The notes: a model not told the origin generated them from the sequence alone. Positions 46,687-56,758 are shown, counted from the stretch's first letter. The stretch is 64,000 nucleotides of DNA from Burkholderiaceae bacterium (GCA_023954095.1 JAMLIQ010000005.1:1-64000); one strand, 5' to 3'. Numbers and translations: made by a program.

Positions 46687-47385
46687 ATGAACGATCGGGT
46701 CACCACCCTCCCCTCTGCGGACCATGGCTATGGCATTTCGCAGGACCAGCGTCACAAGGTGATGCGCAATACCTACTGGCTGCTGGCCCTGAGCCTGCTG
46801 CCCACCGTGCTGGGCGCCTGGCTGGGCGTGGCCACGGGCATCACGCAGTCGCTGCGCGGCGGCCTGGGGCTGATCGTCTTCCTGGGCGGCGCCTTCGGCT
46901 TCATGTACGCCATCGAAAAAACCAAGAACTCGGCGGCCGGTGTGCCCGTGCTGCTGGGCTTCACCTTTTTCATGGGTTTGATGCTCTCGCGCCTGATCGG
47001 CATGGTGCTGGGCTTCTCCAACGGCGCCGAACTCATCATGACGGCATTTGCCGGCACGGCCGGTGTGTTCTTCGTCATGGCCAGCCTGGCCACCGTCATC
47101 AAGCGCGACCTCTCGGGCATGGGCAAGTGGCTGTTCGTGGGTGCCCTGGTGCTCATGGTGGGCGCTGTCATCAACGTGTTTGTCGGCTCGACGGCGGGCA
47201 TGATGGCCATCTCGGTGGCAGCCATCGGTATCTTCAGCGCCTACATGCTGTACGACCTCAAACAGATCCTGGACGGCGGCGAAACCAACTACATCAGCGC
47301 GACGCTGGCCCTGTATCTGGACCTGTTCAACGTGTTCCAGAGTCTGCTGATGCTGCTGGGCATCATGGGCGGCGAGCGCGACTGA
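46687..47385 (+). CDS. Bax inhibitor-1/YccA family membrane protein
   Basis: A 232-residue protein with seven membrane helices and the BI-1 signatures RNTYWLLALSLLPTVLGAWL near the start and AYMLYDLKQILDGGETNYIS near the end (the conserved Asp pair region of YccA/TMBIM proteins). Relatives modulate FtsH proteolysis or leak calcium. The ATG at 46687 follows AGGAGAG (46674-46680). TACAAT at 46641-46646 is a plausible -10. A terminator follows at 47406. Confidence 0.92.
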   Translation: MNDRVTTLPSADHGYGISQDQRHKVMRNTYWLLALSLLPTVLGAWLGVATGITQSLRGGLGLIVFLGGAFGFMYAIEKTKNSAAGVPVLLGFTFFMGLMLSRLIGMVLGFSNGAELIMTAFAGTAGVFFVMASLATVIKRDLSGMGKWLFVGALVLMVGAVINVFVGSTAGMMAISVAAIGIFSAYMLYDLKQILDGGETNYISATLALYLDLFNVFQSLLMLLGIMGGERD

Positions 47386-47405
47386 TACGGCCGTGTGCCC
47401 CACGC

Positions 47406-47429
47406 AAAGGCTCCTTCGGGAGCCTTTTT
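47406..47429 (+). terminator. Rho-independent terminator after the Bax inhibitor-1 gene
   Basis: AAAGGCTCC-TTCG-GGAGCCTTT forms a nine-base stem with a tetraloop and is followed by more T residues, 20 bases after the stop codon. Confidence 0.87.
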
Positions 47430-47489
47430 GCTGGGCAAATACCCGCACAGACCTTTATCGTACGGCGAGACTGCCGATAATGGAGAAAG

Positions 47490-47858
47490 ATGCCTGCTCA
47501 ACAACCCTCCATGCTCCGCCACATTTTTCTGGCCGCTGCCCTGGTGTCGCTGCTCTCGGGCTGTGACCAGATTCCGGGGATGGGCCCCGACCCCCGCATC
47601 GCACAGCGCGAGGAAGAAGCCAAGGCCATCGGGGGCGCCTGCCGCCATGCGCTGCGCGGCCTGGAGGACTGCTACGCGCTCAACCCCAAGGCCAACAAGG
47701 CAGCGGTGTTCACAGGCTGGAAGGACATGGACCAGTACATGCGCGAAAACAAGATCGAGGGCACGCCCTCGGTGCTGGGCAAATCCCCCGGCGCCGAGAA
47801 GCCCGCAGGCGAGATCGGGACCGAAAGCCGGGACGCACCCGCAGAAAACAAATCCTGA
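47490..47858 (+). CDS. Putative lipoprotein of unknown function
   Basis: A 122-residue protein with a lipoprotein signal peptide (MLRHIFLAAALVSLLSGC; lipobox LLSGC, modified Cys near residue 25). The mature part contains two further cysteines (GACRHALRGLEDCYALNPKA) in a CHC-like helical pair and a hydrophilic tail. The ATG at 47490 has GGAG at good spacing; a second start at 47511 is possible. No family is recognised. It is convergent with rlmD. Confidence 0.75.
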   Translation: MPAQQPSMLRHIFLAAALVSLLSGCDQIPGMGPDPRIAQREEEAKAIGGACRHALRGLEDCYALNPKANKAAVFTGWKDMDQYMRENKIEGTPSVLGKSPGAEKPAGEIGTESRDAPAENKS

Positions 47859-47862
47859 CGAT

Positions 47863-49299
47863 TCAGCAGGCTTCCCGCTCGAATACGGCCATGCTTTCCA
47901 CGTGGGCGGTGTGCGGAAACATGTTGACCATGCCTGCCGCCGTGCAGCGGTAGCCCGCCAGATGCACCAGCAGCCCGGCATCACGGGCCAGGGTTGCGGG
48001 GTTGCAGCTGACATAGACGATGCGCCGGGGCGGCGTCCAGTGCTCTGCCTCCGCAGGCAGGGGCACCGCATCGTCGGCTCCACGGCGCGCCTGCTCGATG
48101 TCGGCCAGGGCCTTGGCCAGAGCAAAAGCGCCTTCGCGCGGGGGATCGACCAGCCATTTGTCGGCCACACCATCGCGCACGAGCATCTCGGGCGTCATTT
48201 CAAACAGATTACGCGCTACAAATGTAGTAGCTGCAAGCGCTTTACCATTCTGCCTTAGAGCCGAATTTCTATCATAATTCTGGCGGGACCGCGCCACCAG
48301 GGCCTCGCTGCCTTCAATGCCCAGCACCTCCCGGGCCTGGGTGGCCAGAGGCAAGGTGAAGTTGCCCAGGCCGCAGAACCAGTCAATCACCCGCTCGTCG
48401 CGCTGCACATCGAGCAGGCGCAGGGCGCGCGAAACCAACACCCGGTTGATGTGCGGGTTGACCTGGGTGAAATCCGTGGGCTTGAACGGCATGGTGATAC
48501 CGAACTCAGGCAGCGCGTAGGCCAGCGGCGCACCGCCTTCGTCAAGCAGGCGCACGGTATCGGGCCCCTTGGACTGCAGCCACCACTGCACACCCCGCTC
48601 GGCGGCGAAGTGGCGCAGACGCCCCAGATCCGCATCGCTCAGCGGCTCCAGATGGCGCAGCACCAGGGCCGTCACCGCATCGCCGCAGGCCAGCTCGATC
48701 TGCGGGCAGGTGTCGCGCGCATCGAGCGTGGCGATGAGCGCGCGCAGCGGCATGAGCAGCGCACTCACATGGGGCGGCAGCACCGGGCACACCTCCATGT
48801 CGGCCACGTACCGGCTTTTGCGTTCGTGAAAGCCGACCAGTACCACGCCTTTCTTGACGACGTGGCGCACGGACAGGCGTGCGCGGTAGCGGTAGCCCCA
48901 GGCGGGGCCCTCAATCGGACGCAGCAGGGTTTGCGGCTTGACCTTGCCCAGATGCCACAGATTGTCTTCCAGCACCCTTTGCTTGACCGCCACCTGGGCA
49001 CCAGCATGCAGGTGCTGCATCTTGCAGCCACCGCAGGCCCCCGAATGCAATCCAAAATGCGGACAGCCGGGGCGTACGCGCTGCGACGATTCGCGGTGAA
49101 TCGCCGTCAGACTGGCCTGCTCCCAGTTGTTCTTCTTGCGGTAGGTGCTGGCGCTGACCTGCTCGAACGGCAAGGCGCCTTCCACGAACACCACCTTGCC
49201 ATCGCTCTTGTGGGCCACGCCCTGGGCCTCCAGGTCCAGGGACTCGATGTCCAGCCAGTCGGGTGCGGGGAATATTGATTTCTCGGTCGGATCGCTCAT
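47863..49299 (-). CDS. rlmD: 23S rRNA (uracil-1939-C5)-methyltransferase
   Basis: A 478-residue RlmD. It has an N-terminal TRAM domain ([20 protein letters not shown]), the iron-sulfur cysteines in [19 protein letters not shown], the SAM motif [14 protein letters not shown], and the catalytic cysteine in [14 protein letters not shown] copy of the dispersed repeat lies in the frame and encodes about 20 residues ([19 protein letters not shown]) between the SAM site and the NLFE strand. A second extra loop ([16 protein letters not shown]) precedes the catalytic Cys. The frame is open, so the enzyme is probably functional. Confidence 0.95.
   Translation of the reverse strand: MSDPTEKSIFPAPDWLDIESLDLEAQGVAHKSDGKVVFVEGALPFEQVSASTYRKKNNWEQASLTAIHRESSQRVRPGCPHFGLHSGACGGCKMQHLHAGAQVAVKQRVLEDNLWHLGKVKPQTLLRPIEGPAWGYRYRARLSVRHVVKKGVVLVGFHERKSRYVADMEVCPVLPPHVSALLMPLRALIATLDARDTCPQIELACGDAVTALVLRHLEPLSDADLGRLRHFAAERGVQWWLQSKGPDTVRLLDEGGAPLAYALPEFGITMPFKPTDFTQVNPHINRVLVSRALRLLDVQRDERVIDWFCGLGNFTLPLATQAREVLGIEGSEALVARSRQNYDRNSALRQNGKALAATTFVARNLFEMTPEMLVRDGVADKWLVDPPREGAFALAKALADIEQARRGADDAVPLPAEAEHWTPPRRIVYVSCNPATLARDAGLLVHLAGYRCTAAGMVNMFPHTAHVESMAVFEREAC
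48215..48275 (+). repeat. Dispersed repeat inside rlmD
   Basis: Plus-strand GCTACAAATGTAGTAGCTGC, AAGCGCTTTACCATTCTGCC, TTAGAGCCGAATTTCTATCA is a full copy of the family. It lies antisense in rlmD and keeps the reading frame. Confidence 0.72.
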
Positions 49300-49347
49300 G
49301 CTCCGATTGTCTCAGAGCTTGCACATCCGGCGCCTGGACCCAGGGAC

Positions 49348-49620
49348 TCAACGGGTCTTGGGCTGCCCCGCCTGAGGCGCCTGGGGCAGCTTGTGCACTT
49401 CCACCTCGCACCCATAGTCGTCGAGAGAGAACACCAGGGAACCTCCCGGGGCCACCTCGGCCAGCGTCTCATGCAGGGGGCGCGACAGATCCACCGGCGG
49501 TTCGGGCGCACGATAGACGACCGTCTGGTCGGCAGCATAGACAACGTAGCAGGCGGCCGAGGCTCCCTGACTGAACAAGCCGATCACCAGGGCAGCGGCG
49601 GCCATCGAAAGTGTGCGCAT
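49348..49620 (-). CDS. Small secreted protein of unknown function
   Basis: A 90-residue protein with a clear signal peptide (MRTLSMAAAALVIGLFSQGA, cleavage after ASA). The mature part CYVVYAADQTVVYRAPEPPV has a Cys at its first position and another near DDYGCEVEVH, possibly a disulfide. No recognised family. It lies 48 bases upstream of rlmD on the same strand. Confidence 0.72.
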   Translation of the reverse strand: MRTLSMAAAALVIGLFSQGASAACYVVYAADQTVVYRAPEPPVDLSRPLHETLAEVAPGGSLVFSLDDYGCEVEVHKLPQAPQAGQPKTR

Positions 49621-49675
49621 GGGTTTTCTCCTTCGCTGGGGTTCTTTGCGGGCCATTATGCAGGACGCCCTCTGC

Positions 49676-50152
49676 TCAGCCCAAGGGCAGCCGGGTGCTG
49701 TGCTTGACTTCTTCCATCACAGCGTAGGTGCGTGTCTCGCGCACGCCCGGCAGCTGCCAGAGAACGGCTCCGGCAAATTCACGGTAGGCATTCATGTCAG
49801 CCGTGCGGGTCTTGAGCAGGTAGTCAAACCCCCCGGCGACCATGTGGCATTCCATGATTTCCGGACGCACCTGCACTGCCGCGTTGAACTGCTCGAACAC
49901 GTTGGGCGTAGTGCGGTCGAGCAGGACCTCGACAAACACCAGCATCCCTGCCCCGAGCTTGAGCGGATTCAGGCGCGCTTCATAGCCCACGATGTAGCCA
50001 TCACGCGTGAGACGCTGCACCCGCGCCAGAACCGCCGTGGGCGATAGGGCCACGCTCTCGGCGAGTTTCAGATTGGCAATGCGCCCATCGCTCTGCAGGA
50101 TTGCAAGAATCCTGCGGTCAATACGATCCAAATCAGTTACCAAATCAACCAT
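49676..50152 (-). CDS. Lrp/AsnC-family regulator, probable putA regulator
   Basis: A 158-residue Lrp-type protein with an N-terminal HTH (DRIDRRILAILQSDGRIANL, then LAESVALSPTAVLARVQRL) and a C-terminal RAM ligand-binding domain (LVFVEVLLDRTTPNVFEQFN, MVAGGFDYLLKTRT). It is divergent from putA with 111 bases between them. The PutA here lacks the ribbon-helix-helix autoregulatory domain, so this protein is the likely proline-responsive activator (PutR/BkdR-like). The link is inferred from position. Confidence 0.9.
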   Translation of the reverse strand: MVDLVTDLDRIDRRILAILQSDGRIANLKLAESVALSPTAVLARVQRLTRDGYIVGYEARLNPLKLGAGMLVFVEVLLDRTTPNVFEQFNAAVQVRPEIMECHMVAGGFDYLLKTRTADMNAYREFAGAVLWQLPGVRETRTYAVMEEVKHSTRLPLG

Positions 50153-50263
50153 TGATAGTGAATTATTTGTTTGATCTCCGGATATTTGACCATTAATTTC
50201 TCCTTGCAGCACGGATGATCTCGCTCTATCGGAAACACTCCTTTCTTGCACGAAACCATCGCC

Positions 50264-53200
50264 ATGAACCAGCCCCTGCCCCCCTCGGCCGCCCCTGCCC
50301 AGCCCTTTGCCAGCTTTGCCCCACGCACGGCGGGCCAGGGTGCGCTGCGCGAGGCCATCGTCCAGGCCTACCGCACCCCCGAACCCGAGGCCCTGGCGCC
50401 CTTGCTGGAACAGGCCCGGCTGCCGCAAGACAGGGAGGCGGCGTCCCAGGCACTGGCGCTGCGCATTGCCGGAACGCTGCGCCAGCGCAAAAGCTCGGCG
50501 GGCCGGGCCGGCATCGTGCAGGGCCTGCTGCAGGAGTTTGCCCTGTCGTCGCACGAGGGTGTGGCCCTGATGTGCCTGGCCGAGGCGCTGCTGCGCATCC
50601 CCGACAAGGCGACGCGCGATGCGTTGATCCGCGACAAGATCAGCAGCGGCCAGTGGGAGCCCCACCTGGGCAAAAGCCCCTCGCTGTTCGTCAACGCCGC
50701 CACCTGGGGCTTGCTGCTCACCGGCAAGCTGGTCTCCACGCACAGCGAAGGCCATCTCTCGGCGTCGCTGGGCCGCCTGATCGGCAAGGGCGGTGAACCC
50801 TTGATCCGCAAGGGCGTGGACATGGCCATGCGCATGATGGGCGAGCAGTTCGTCACGGGCGAAACCATTGGTGAAGCGCTGGTCAACGCACGCACGATGG
50901 AGCGTGAGGGCTTCCGCTACTCCTACGACATGCTGGGCGAGGCGGCCCTCACCAGCGAGGACGCGCAGCGCTATTACGCATCCTATGAGCAGGCGATCCA
51001 CGCCATTGGCAAGGCGTCGAGCGGGCGGGGCATTTATGAAGGCCCCGGCATTTCGATCAAGCTCTCGGCCCTGCACCCACGCTACAGCCGCGCGCAGTGG
51101 GACCGCGTGATGCACGAGCTGTACCCGCAGGTGCTGCGCCTGACCGAGCTGGCGCGCCAATACGACATTGGCCTGAACATCGATGCCGAGGAGGCCGATC
51201 GGCTCGACATTTCGCTCGATTTGCTCGAACGCCTGTGCCACGCCCCCAGCCTGCAGGGCTGGAACGGCATTGGTTTCGTCATCCAGGCCTACCAGAAGCG
51301 CTGCCCGCACGTGATCGATTTCGTGATCGATCTGGCCCGGCGCACACAGCGGCGCCTGATGGTGCGGCTGGTCAAGGGGGCCTACTGGGACAGCGAGATC
51401 AAGCGCGCCCAGGTCGATGGCCTGGACGGCTACCCGGTCTATACGCGCAAGGCGCACACCGATGTGTCCTACCTGGCCTGCGCACGCAAGCTGCTGGCTG
51501 CCCCCGAGGCCATCTACCCGCAGTTCGCCACACACAACGCGCAGACCCTGGCTGCCATCTACCACATGGCCGGGAACAACTACTACGCCGGGCAGTACGA
51601 GTTCCAGTGCCTGCACGGCATGGGCGAGCCGCTGTACGAGCAGGTGGTGGGCGCTGTCACCGCAGGCAAGCTGGGCCGCCCCTGCCGCATCTATGCCCCG
51701 GTGGGGACGCACGAGACCCTGCTGGCCTACCTGGTGCGCCGCCTGCTGGAAAACGGCGCCAACACCTCGTTTGTCAACCGCATTGCCGATGCGTCCATCG
51801 CGCTGGAGGAGCTGGTGCGCAATCCCGTCGCCACGGTGCAGCAAGCCGCCGCCGCGGAAGGCGCGGCGGGCCTGCCCCACCCGCGTATCCCGCTGCCGGC
51901 GCAGCTCTACGGCGCCAGCCGCCAAAACTCCCGGGGGCTGGACCTGTCCAGCGAACACGAACTCGACCGCCTGGCCCCGGCCCTGCACGACAGTGCCCGG
52001 CAGCCCTGGCTGGCGGGCCCCTTGCTGGCACACGACGCCGCGCCCACCCCTGCCGTGCCGGTGCGCAATCCGGCCGACCACCGCGACGTGGTGGGCCAGG
52101 TGCAGGAGGCCACCGAAAGCGACGTGGACCAGGCCGTGGCCTGGGCCCACGAGGCGGCACCACCATGGGCAGCAACGCCGCCCGCCGAGCGCGCAGCCGC
52201 CCTGGCCCGCGCGGCAGACCTGCTGGAGCAGCAGATGCCCGCGCTGCTGGGCCTGCTGATGCGCGAGGCCGGCAAGACCTGCGCCAACGCCATCGCCGAA
52301 GTGCGCGAGGCGGTGGACTTCCTGCGCTACTACGGCGCGCAGGTGCAGCACGGTTTTGACAACACCACCCACATCCCGCTGGGCCCCGTGGCCTGCATCA
52401 GCCCCTGGAATTTTCCGCTGGCGATTTTCATGGGCCAGGTGGCGGCAGCATTGGCAGCAGGCAACACGGTGCTGGCCAAGCCGGCCGAACAGACGCCGCT
52501 GATTGCTGCCCAGGCCGTGCGCACTCTGTGGCAGGCTGGCATCCCCCGCGCGGCCGTGCAACTGCTGCCCGGCCAGGGCGAGACGGTGGGTGCTCGCCTG
52601 GTGGCGGACGAACGCATCATGGGCGTGGTGTTCACCGGCTCGACCGAGGTGGCCCGCCTCCTGCAGCGCAGTATTGCGGGCCGGCTCGATGCGGCAGGCC
52701 ACCCCGTGGCGCTGATTGCCGAAACCGGTGGCCAGAACGCCATGATTGTCGATTCCTCGGCCCTGGTGGAACAGGTGGTGGGCGATGTCGTTGCCTCGGC
52801 CTTCGACAGTGCAGGCCAGCGCTGCTCTGCCCTGCGCGTGCTGTGCGTGCAGGAGGACGCAGCCGACCGCGTGGTGGCCATGCTCAAGGGCGCCATGGGC
52901 GAATTGCGCCTGGGCAATCCCGATGCCCTGAAGGTGGACGTGGGGCCGGTCATCGACGCCCAGGCGCGCAGCAGCATCCTGGCGCACATCGACGCCCTGC
53001 GCAGCAAGGGCCATCGCGTGTACCAGCACCCGGCCCGCACCACGTTCATCACTGACCATGGCACGTTTGTGCCCCCGACCCTGATCGAGATCGGCAGCAT
53101 CGCCGAACTCGAACGCGAAGTGTTCGGCCCGGTACTGCACCTGGTGCGCTACGCCCGCAAGGACCTGCCGCGCCTGCTGCAGCAGATCAACGCCACAGGC

Positions 53201-54028
53201 TACGGCCTGACGCTGGGCGTGCACACGCGCATCGACGAAACCATCGCCCAGGTGGTGGACCAGGCACATGCCGGCAATGTCTACGTGAACCGCAACATGG
53301 TGGGCGCCGTGGTGGGCGTGCAGCCTTTCGGGGGCGAAGGACTCTCGGGCACGGGGCCCAAGGCGGGCGGCCCGATGTACCTGCTGCGCATGCTCTCGCA
53401 CTACCCCGCCGATGCGCTGGCCGCCGCACTGGCACCCGGCGACGCGGCCCGGCCGCGCGACGAAACGCAGCGCCACCCACTGCTGGCAACCCTGCAGGTC
53501 CTCGAAGACTGGGCGCACAGTCACCAGGACACGGTACTGGAGCGCACCTGCCAGCGCCTGGCCGCCACCACGCCTGCCGGAGTGCTGCGCACCCTGCCCG
53601 GCCCGACCGGCGAGCACAACAGCTACCAGATCCTGCCGCGTGAACGGGTGCTGTGTCTGGCCACGCAAGAAGCCGACCTGCTGACCCAGCTGGCCTGCGT
53701 GCTGGCCGCTGGCGGCCAGGCCCTCTGGCCCGTGCAGCACACGGCCCTGCACGCCCGCCTGCCGGCCGGTGTGCAGGAGCGCGTGGCCCTGGTGGCGCAG
53801 TGGCAGGCCGAGGGCGTCTGGCTCGATGCCGTACTGCACCATGGCGACCGCGATGCACTGCGTACCGCCTGCCAGGCCATCGCTGCACGCCCCGGCCCGA
53901 TCGTCAGCGTGACCGGCCTGCCCGCAGGCAGCACCGCCGTGCCACTGGAACGCCTGGTGCTGGAACGCTCGCTGAGCGTGAACACCGCCGCCGCAGGGGG
54001 CAATGCCAGCCTGATGACCATCGGCTGA
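50264..54028 (+). CDS. putA: Bifunctional proline dehydrogenase / glutamate-semialdehyde dehydrogenase
   Basis: A 1,254-residue PutA that oxidises proline to glutamate in two steps. The helical arm begins almost at the N-terminus; no ribbon-helix-helix DNA-binding domain is present. The FAD-binding PRODH barrel includes GPGISIKLSALHPRYSRAQW, RLMVRLVKGAYWDSEIKRAQ and QYEFQCLHGMGEPLY. The ALDH domain has AETGGQNAMIVDSSA (catalytic Glu) and the catalytic Cys in AGQRCSALRVL near residue 853. A C-terminal domain of about 200 residues resembles an ALDH-like lid. The start at ATG 50264 has a weak ribosome binding site; TTG 50246 is an alternative. Confidence 0.95.
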   Translation: MNQPLPPSAAPAQPFASFAPRTAGQGALREAIVQAYRTPEPEALAPLLEQARLPQDREAASQALALRIAGTLRQRKSSAGRAGIVQGLLQEFALSSHEGVALMCLAEALLRIPDKATRDALIRDKISSGQWEPHLGKSPSLFVNAATWGLLLTGKLVSTHSEGHLSASLGRLIGKGGEPLIRKGVDMAMRMMGEQFVTGETIGEALVNARTMEREGFRYSYDMLGEAALTSEDAQRYYASYEQAIHAIGKASSGRGIYEGPGISIKLSALHPRYSRAQWDRVMHELYPQVLRLTELARQYDIGLNIDAEEADRLDISLDLLERLCHAPSLQGWNGIGFVIQAYQKRCPHVIDFVIDLARRTQRRLMVRLVKGAYWDSEIKRAQVDGLDGYPVYTRKAHTDVSYLACARKLLAAPEAIYPQFATHNAQTLAAIYHMAGNNYYAGQYEFQCLHGMGEPLYEQVVGAVTAGKLGRPCRIYAPVGTHETLLAYLVRRLLENGANTSFVNRIADASIALEELVRNPVATVQQAAAAEGAAGLPHPRIPLPAQLYGASRQNSRGLDLSSEHELDRLAPALHDSARQPWLAGPLLAHDAAPTPAVPVRNPADHRDVVGQVQEATESDVDQAVAWAHEAAPPWAATPPAERAAALARAADLLEQQMPALLGLLMREAGKTCANAIAEVREAVDFLRYYGAQVQHGFDNTTHIPLGPVACISPWNFPLAIFMGQVAAALAAGNTVLAKPAEQTPLIAAQAVRTLWQAGIPRAAVQLLPGQGETVGARLVADERIMGVVFTGSTEVARLLQRSIAGRLDAAGHPVALIAETGGQNAMIVDSSALVEQVVGDVVASAFDSAGQRCSALRVLCVQEDAADRVVAMLKGAMGELRLGNPDALKVDVGPVIDAQARSSILAHIDALRSKGHRVYQHPARTTFITDHGTFVPPTLIEIGSIAELEREVFGPVLHLVRYARKDLPRLLQQINATGYGLTLGVHTRIDETIAQVVDQAHAGNVYVNRNMVGAVVGVQPFGGEGLSGTGPKAGGPMYLLRMLSHYPADALAAALAPGDAARPRDETQRHPLLATLQVLEDWAHSHQDTVLERTCQRLAATTPAGVLRTLPGPTGEHNSYQILPRERVLCLATQEADLLTQLACVLAAGGQALWPVQHTALHARLPAGVQERVALVAQWQAEGVWLDAVLHHGDRDALRTACQAIAARPGPIVSVTGLPAGSTAVPLERLVLERSLSVNTAAAGGNASLMTIG

Positions 54029-54067
54029 TACCCTCTGCAGACCCGCAGACCTGGTGACGCACGCCCT

Positions 54068-56758
54068 CTACAGGGTGTGCGTCACCATCTTGAATTCCGG
54101 ATCATCCGCATAGGCCTTGATCGAGAACCCCAGATTGCGCATGAGCTTGAGCATCTCGGGGTTGTTGGCCAGCACCAGCCCTTCGATCTCGGCCAGGCCC
54201 TTCTCGCGCGCCACATCCATGATGCTGAGCATCAGCCGCGAGCCCAGGCCCTTGCCACTGAAATCATCCGCGACCACCAGAGCGAACTCACAGGAGGATT
54301 GGTCGGGGTTGGTGATGTAGCGAGAAACGCCGACGATGCGCTCGGTTTCGGTGATTTCGCCCTCGGGCCCGGCCTTGCGCTCCTTGAAGACAGCCACCAG
54401 GGCCATCTCGCGGTCGTAGTCGATCAGCGTGAAACGCGCCAGCATCATCGGCGGGAGTTGCGCCATGGACGAGATGAAGCGGAAGTAACGGCTCTCGGGC
54501 GAGAGGTTCTGCACCAGGGTCTGGAGCATCTGCGCATCGTCTGGCTGGATGGGGCGCACCGTGTATTCACCCCCGCCGCGCAACGGCCAGATCTGCTCAT
54601 AGCGCGCGGGATACGGCAGGATGGCCAGGTGGCCGTACTGGCCCACGCTGCCGCTGGCCGATTGCGGTGCGTGGTCGATCACGATGCGCGCGTCCACGGC
54701 CACGGCACCCATGTCATCCACAATGATGGGGTTGATGTCCATCTCGCGCAACTGGGGCAGTTGGCACACCATTTCCGACACCCGCAGCAAAATCTGCTCT
54801 AGCGCCTCACGGTGGACCGCCGTGGCGCCGCGCCATTCGCCCAGCGTTTCAGCCACGCGCGAACGCTCGATCAGGCGACGCGCCAAAAACTGGTTGAGCG
54901 GCGGCAGCTCCATGGCACGGTCGTTGATGAGCTCGATCATCGTGCCGCCCGCACCAAAGGTGATCACGGGGCCAAAAGGGTCATCCGTGACCAGCCCGAC
55001 ACACACCTCACGCCCCCGGCGGGCCCGCGCCATGTTCTGCACGGTGACGCCGTTGATGCGGGCCTCGGGCTGCAGGCGCGCCACGCGCGCGACCATGTTG
55101 GTATAGGTATCGCGGGCACTCGCACCATCCATCACATTCAGCGCCACACCCTGCACATCCGACTTGTGGCTGATGTCCGGCGAATCGATCTTGAGCGCCA
55201 CCGGAAACCCCAGCTGCGTGGCAATCATCATGGCCTCGTGTGCGCTGCGCGCCAGGATGGTCTTGGTGACGGGAATATGAAAGGCCGCCAGCAGGGTCTT
55301 GGACTCCATCTCGGTGAGCACCTTGCGGCGTTCGGCCAGCACACTCTCGATGACCAGGCGCGCGCCCTTGATATCAGGCTTGGCGAGGGCCGAGAGCGGC
55401 GGCGGCGTCTGCTGCAGCAATTGCTGGTTCTGGTGGAATGCGGCGATGTTTCCGAAAGCTCCCACAGCCGCTTCGGGTGTGCGAAAGCTCGGAATGGAGG
55501 CCTCGCGCAAGATGCCACGCGCCGGCACCACGGTGGCATCGCCCATCCAGCAGGTGAGCAGCGGCTTGCTCATCTGACGTTTGACTTGCGCGAGGGCGGT
55601 CGCCACCGCAGACGGGTCCACGCCCGCCTTCGGTGAATGGATCGCCAGAACGCCATCGATCTGGCGGTCCTTGGAGGCTGTTTCCACGGCAATACGATAG
55701 TGCTCGGCCGTGGCATCTTCCGAGACATCGATCAAATCGGTCAGCGAAGCGAGCTGCGGCAACTGCGGCTGCAGCGTTGCCACGGATTCGGGCGAGAGCC
55801 GGCCCAGATCCAGGAAGATCTCGTTGACCCAGTCGGCCGCCAGCACGCCGGGCCCGCCGCCATTGGTCACGATGGCCAGGCGCCGCCCGACCGGACGGTA
55901 GCGCGATGCCAGGCACTTGGCCGCCGAAAAAAGCGCCACAAAAGAGCGCACCCGCACGGCCCCGGCCCGCCGCAGGGCGGCATCGAAGACATCATCGCTG
56001 CCCACGATGGTGCCGCTGTGGGTCTGGGCCGCTTCGTTGCCCGCCGGTTTGCGCCCGGCCTTGAGCACCACCACCGGCTTGGCATTGGCGGCCGAGCGCA
56101 GCGCGCTCATGAATGCGCGGGCGCTGGAGATACCCTCCATGTACACCACGATGCTGTGGGTCTGCGGGTCATTGGCCAGGAAATCCAGCACCTGTGCAAT
56201 ATCGATATCGGTATTCGGGCCCAGCGACACCACCGAGGAAAAACCCACCGCGTTGTTGCTTGCCCAGTCCAGGATGGACGAAGTGAGCGCCCCCGATTGC
56301 GACACCAGTGCCAGCGATCCGGTACGAGCCAGGGGCCCCGCGGCACTGGCATTGAGCTGCAATGCGGGCCGCTGCAGCCCCAGGCTGTTGGGGCCCAGCA
56401 GATGCATGCCCTCGCGGTGGGCGATTTTCTTCAGTTGCAGGGCCAGGTCAGGGCCGATGCCACTCGACACGATCAGCGCAGCCCGGCAGGCCATGCGCCC
56501 GGCCACTTCCAGGGCCGCTGCCACATCGGCCGCAGGCAGGGCGATGATGGCCAGATCGGCCCGCGTCTGGGCCAGATCGGCCAGGGTGCCCGTGGTGTGG
56601 AGGTCGACAAACACCAGGCGCCCGGTGTAGCGCTGGGCCCGCAGCGCCTCATGCAGCGCTTTGGCATGCGACGTGAGATGGGCTTCGTCGTCCTGCCGAC
56701 CTGCAAAAACCGCCACGGTGTCAGGGGAAAAAAGAGGGGTGAGGTAATGCTTGTCCAT
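54068..56758 (-). CDS. ADP-forming acyl-CoA synthetase fused to a GNAT acetyltransferase
   Basis: An 896-residue fusion. N-terminal CoA-binding and succinyl-CoA-synthetase-like domains (LLGPNSLGLQRP, LALVSQSGALTSSILDWASN, VKAGRKPAGNEAAQTHSGTI-like) are followed by an ATP-grasp domain (residues of about 480-700, FPVALKIDSPDISHKSDVQG) and a C-terminal GNAT domain (about 735-890, VADDFSGKGLGSRLMLSIMD). The layout is that of the protein lysine acetyltransferase Pat/PatZ (YfiQ), in which the synthetase part is often non-catalytic and senses acetyl-CoA. In the region carrying the phospho-His of active synthetases, AAQTHSGTIVGS keeps a His, so activity cannot be excluded. Confidence 0.88.
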   Translation of the reverse strand: MDKHYLTPLFSPDTVAVFAGRQDDEAHLTSHAKALHEALRAQRYTGRLVFVDLHTTGTLADLAQTRADLAIIALPAADVAAALEVAGRMACRAALIVSSGIGPDLALQLKKIAHREGMHLLGPNSLGLQRPALQLNASAAGPLARTGSLALVSQSGALTSSILDWASNNAVGFSSVVSLGPNTDIDIAQVLDFLANDPQTHSIVVYMEGISSARAFMSALRSAANAKPVVVLKAGRKPAGNEAAQTHSGTIVGSDDVFDAALRRAGAVRVRSFVALFSAAKCLASRYRPVGRRLAIVTNGGGPGVLAADWVNEIFLDLGRLSPESVATLQPQLPQLASLTDLIDVSEDATAEHYRIAVETASKDRQIDGVLAIHSPKAGVDPSAVATALAQVKRQMSKPLLTCWMGDATVVPARGILREASIPSFRTPEAAVGAFGNIAAFHQNQQLLQQTPPPLSALAKPDIKGARLVIESVLAERRKVLTEMESKTLLAAFHIPVTKTILARSAHEAMMIATQLGFPVALKIDSPDISHKSDVQGVALNVMDGASARDTYTNMVARVARLQPEARINGVTVQNMARARRGREVCVGLVTDDPFGPVITFGAGGTMIELINDRAMELPPLNQFLARRLIERSRVAETLGEWRGATAVHREALEQILLRVSEMVCQLPQLREMDINPIIVDDMGAVAVDARIVIDHAPQSASGSVGQYGHLAILPYPARYEQIWPLRGGGEYTVRPIQPDDAQMLQTLVQNLSPESRYFRFISSMAQLPPMMLARFTLIDYDREMALVAVFKERKAGPEGEITETERIVGVSRYITNPDQSSCEFALVVADDFSGKGLGSRLMLSIMDVAREKGLAEIEGLVLANNPEMLKLMRNLGFSIKAYADDPEFKMVTHTL

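Noticed and set aside
49676..53842. A very long open frame on the minus strand running from the Lrp-type gene through most of putA
   Set aside because: Only the first 158 residues at the low-coordinate end (starting at 50152) are a real protein. The rest is antisense to putA, low complexity (H, G, Q, A rich) and has no family motifs; it is open because of the high GC third positions of putA.
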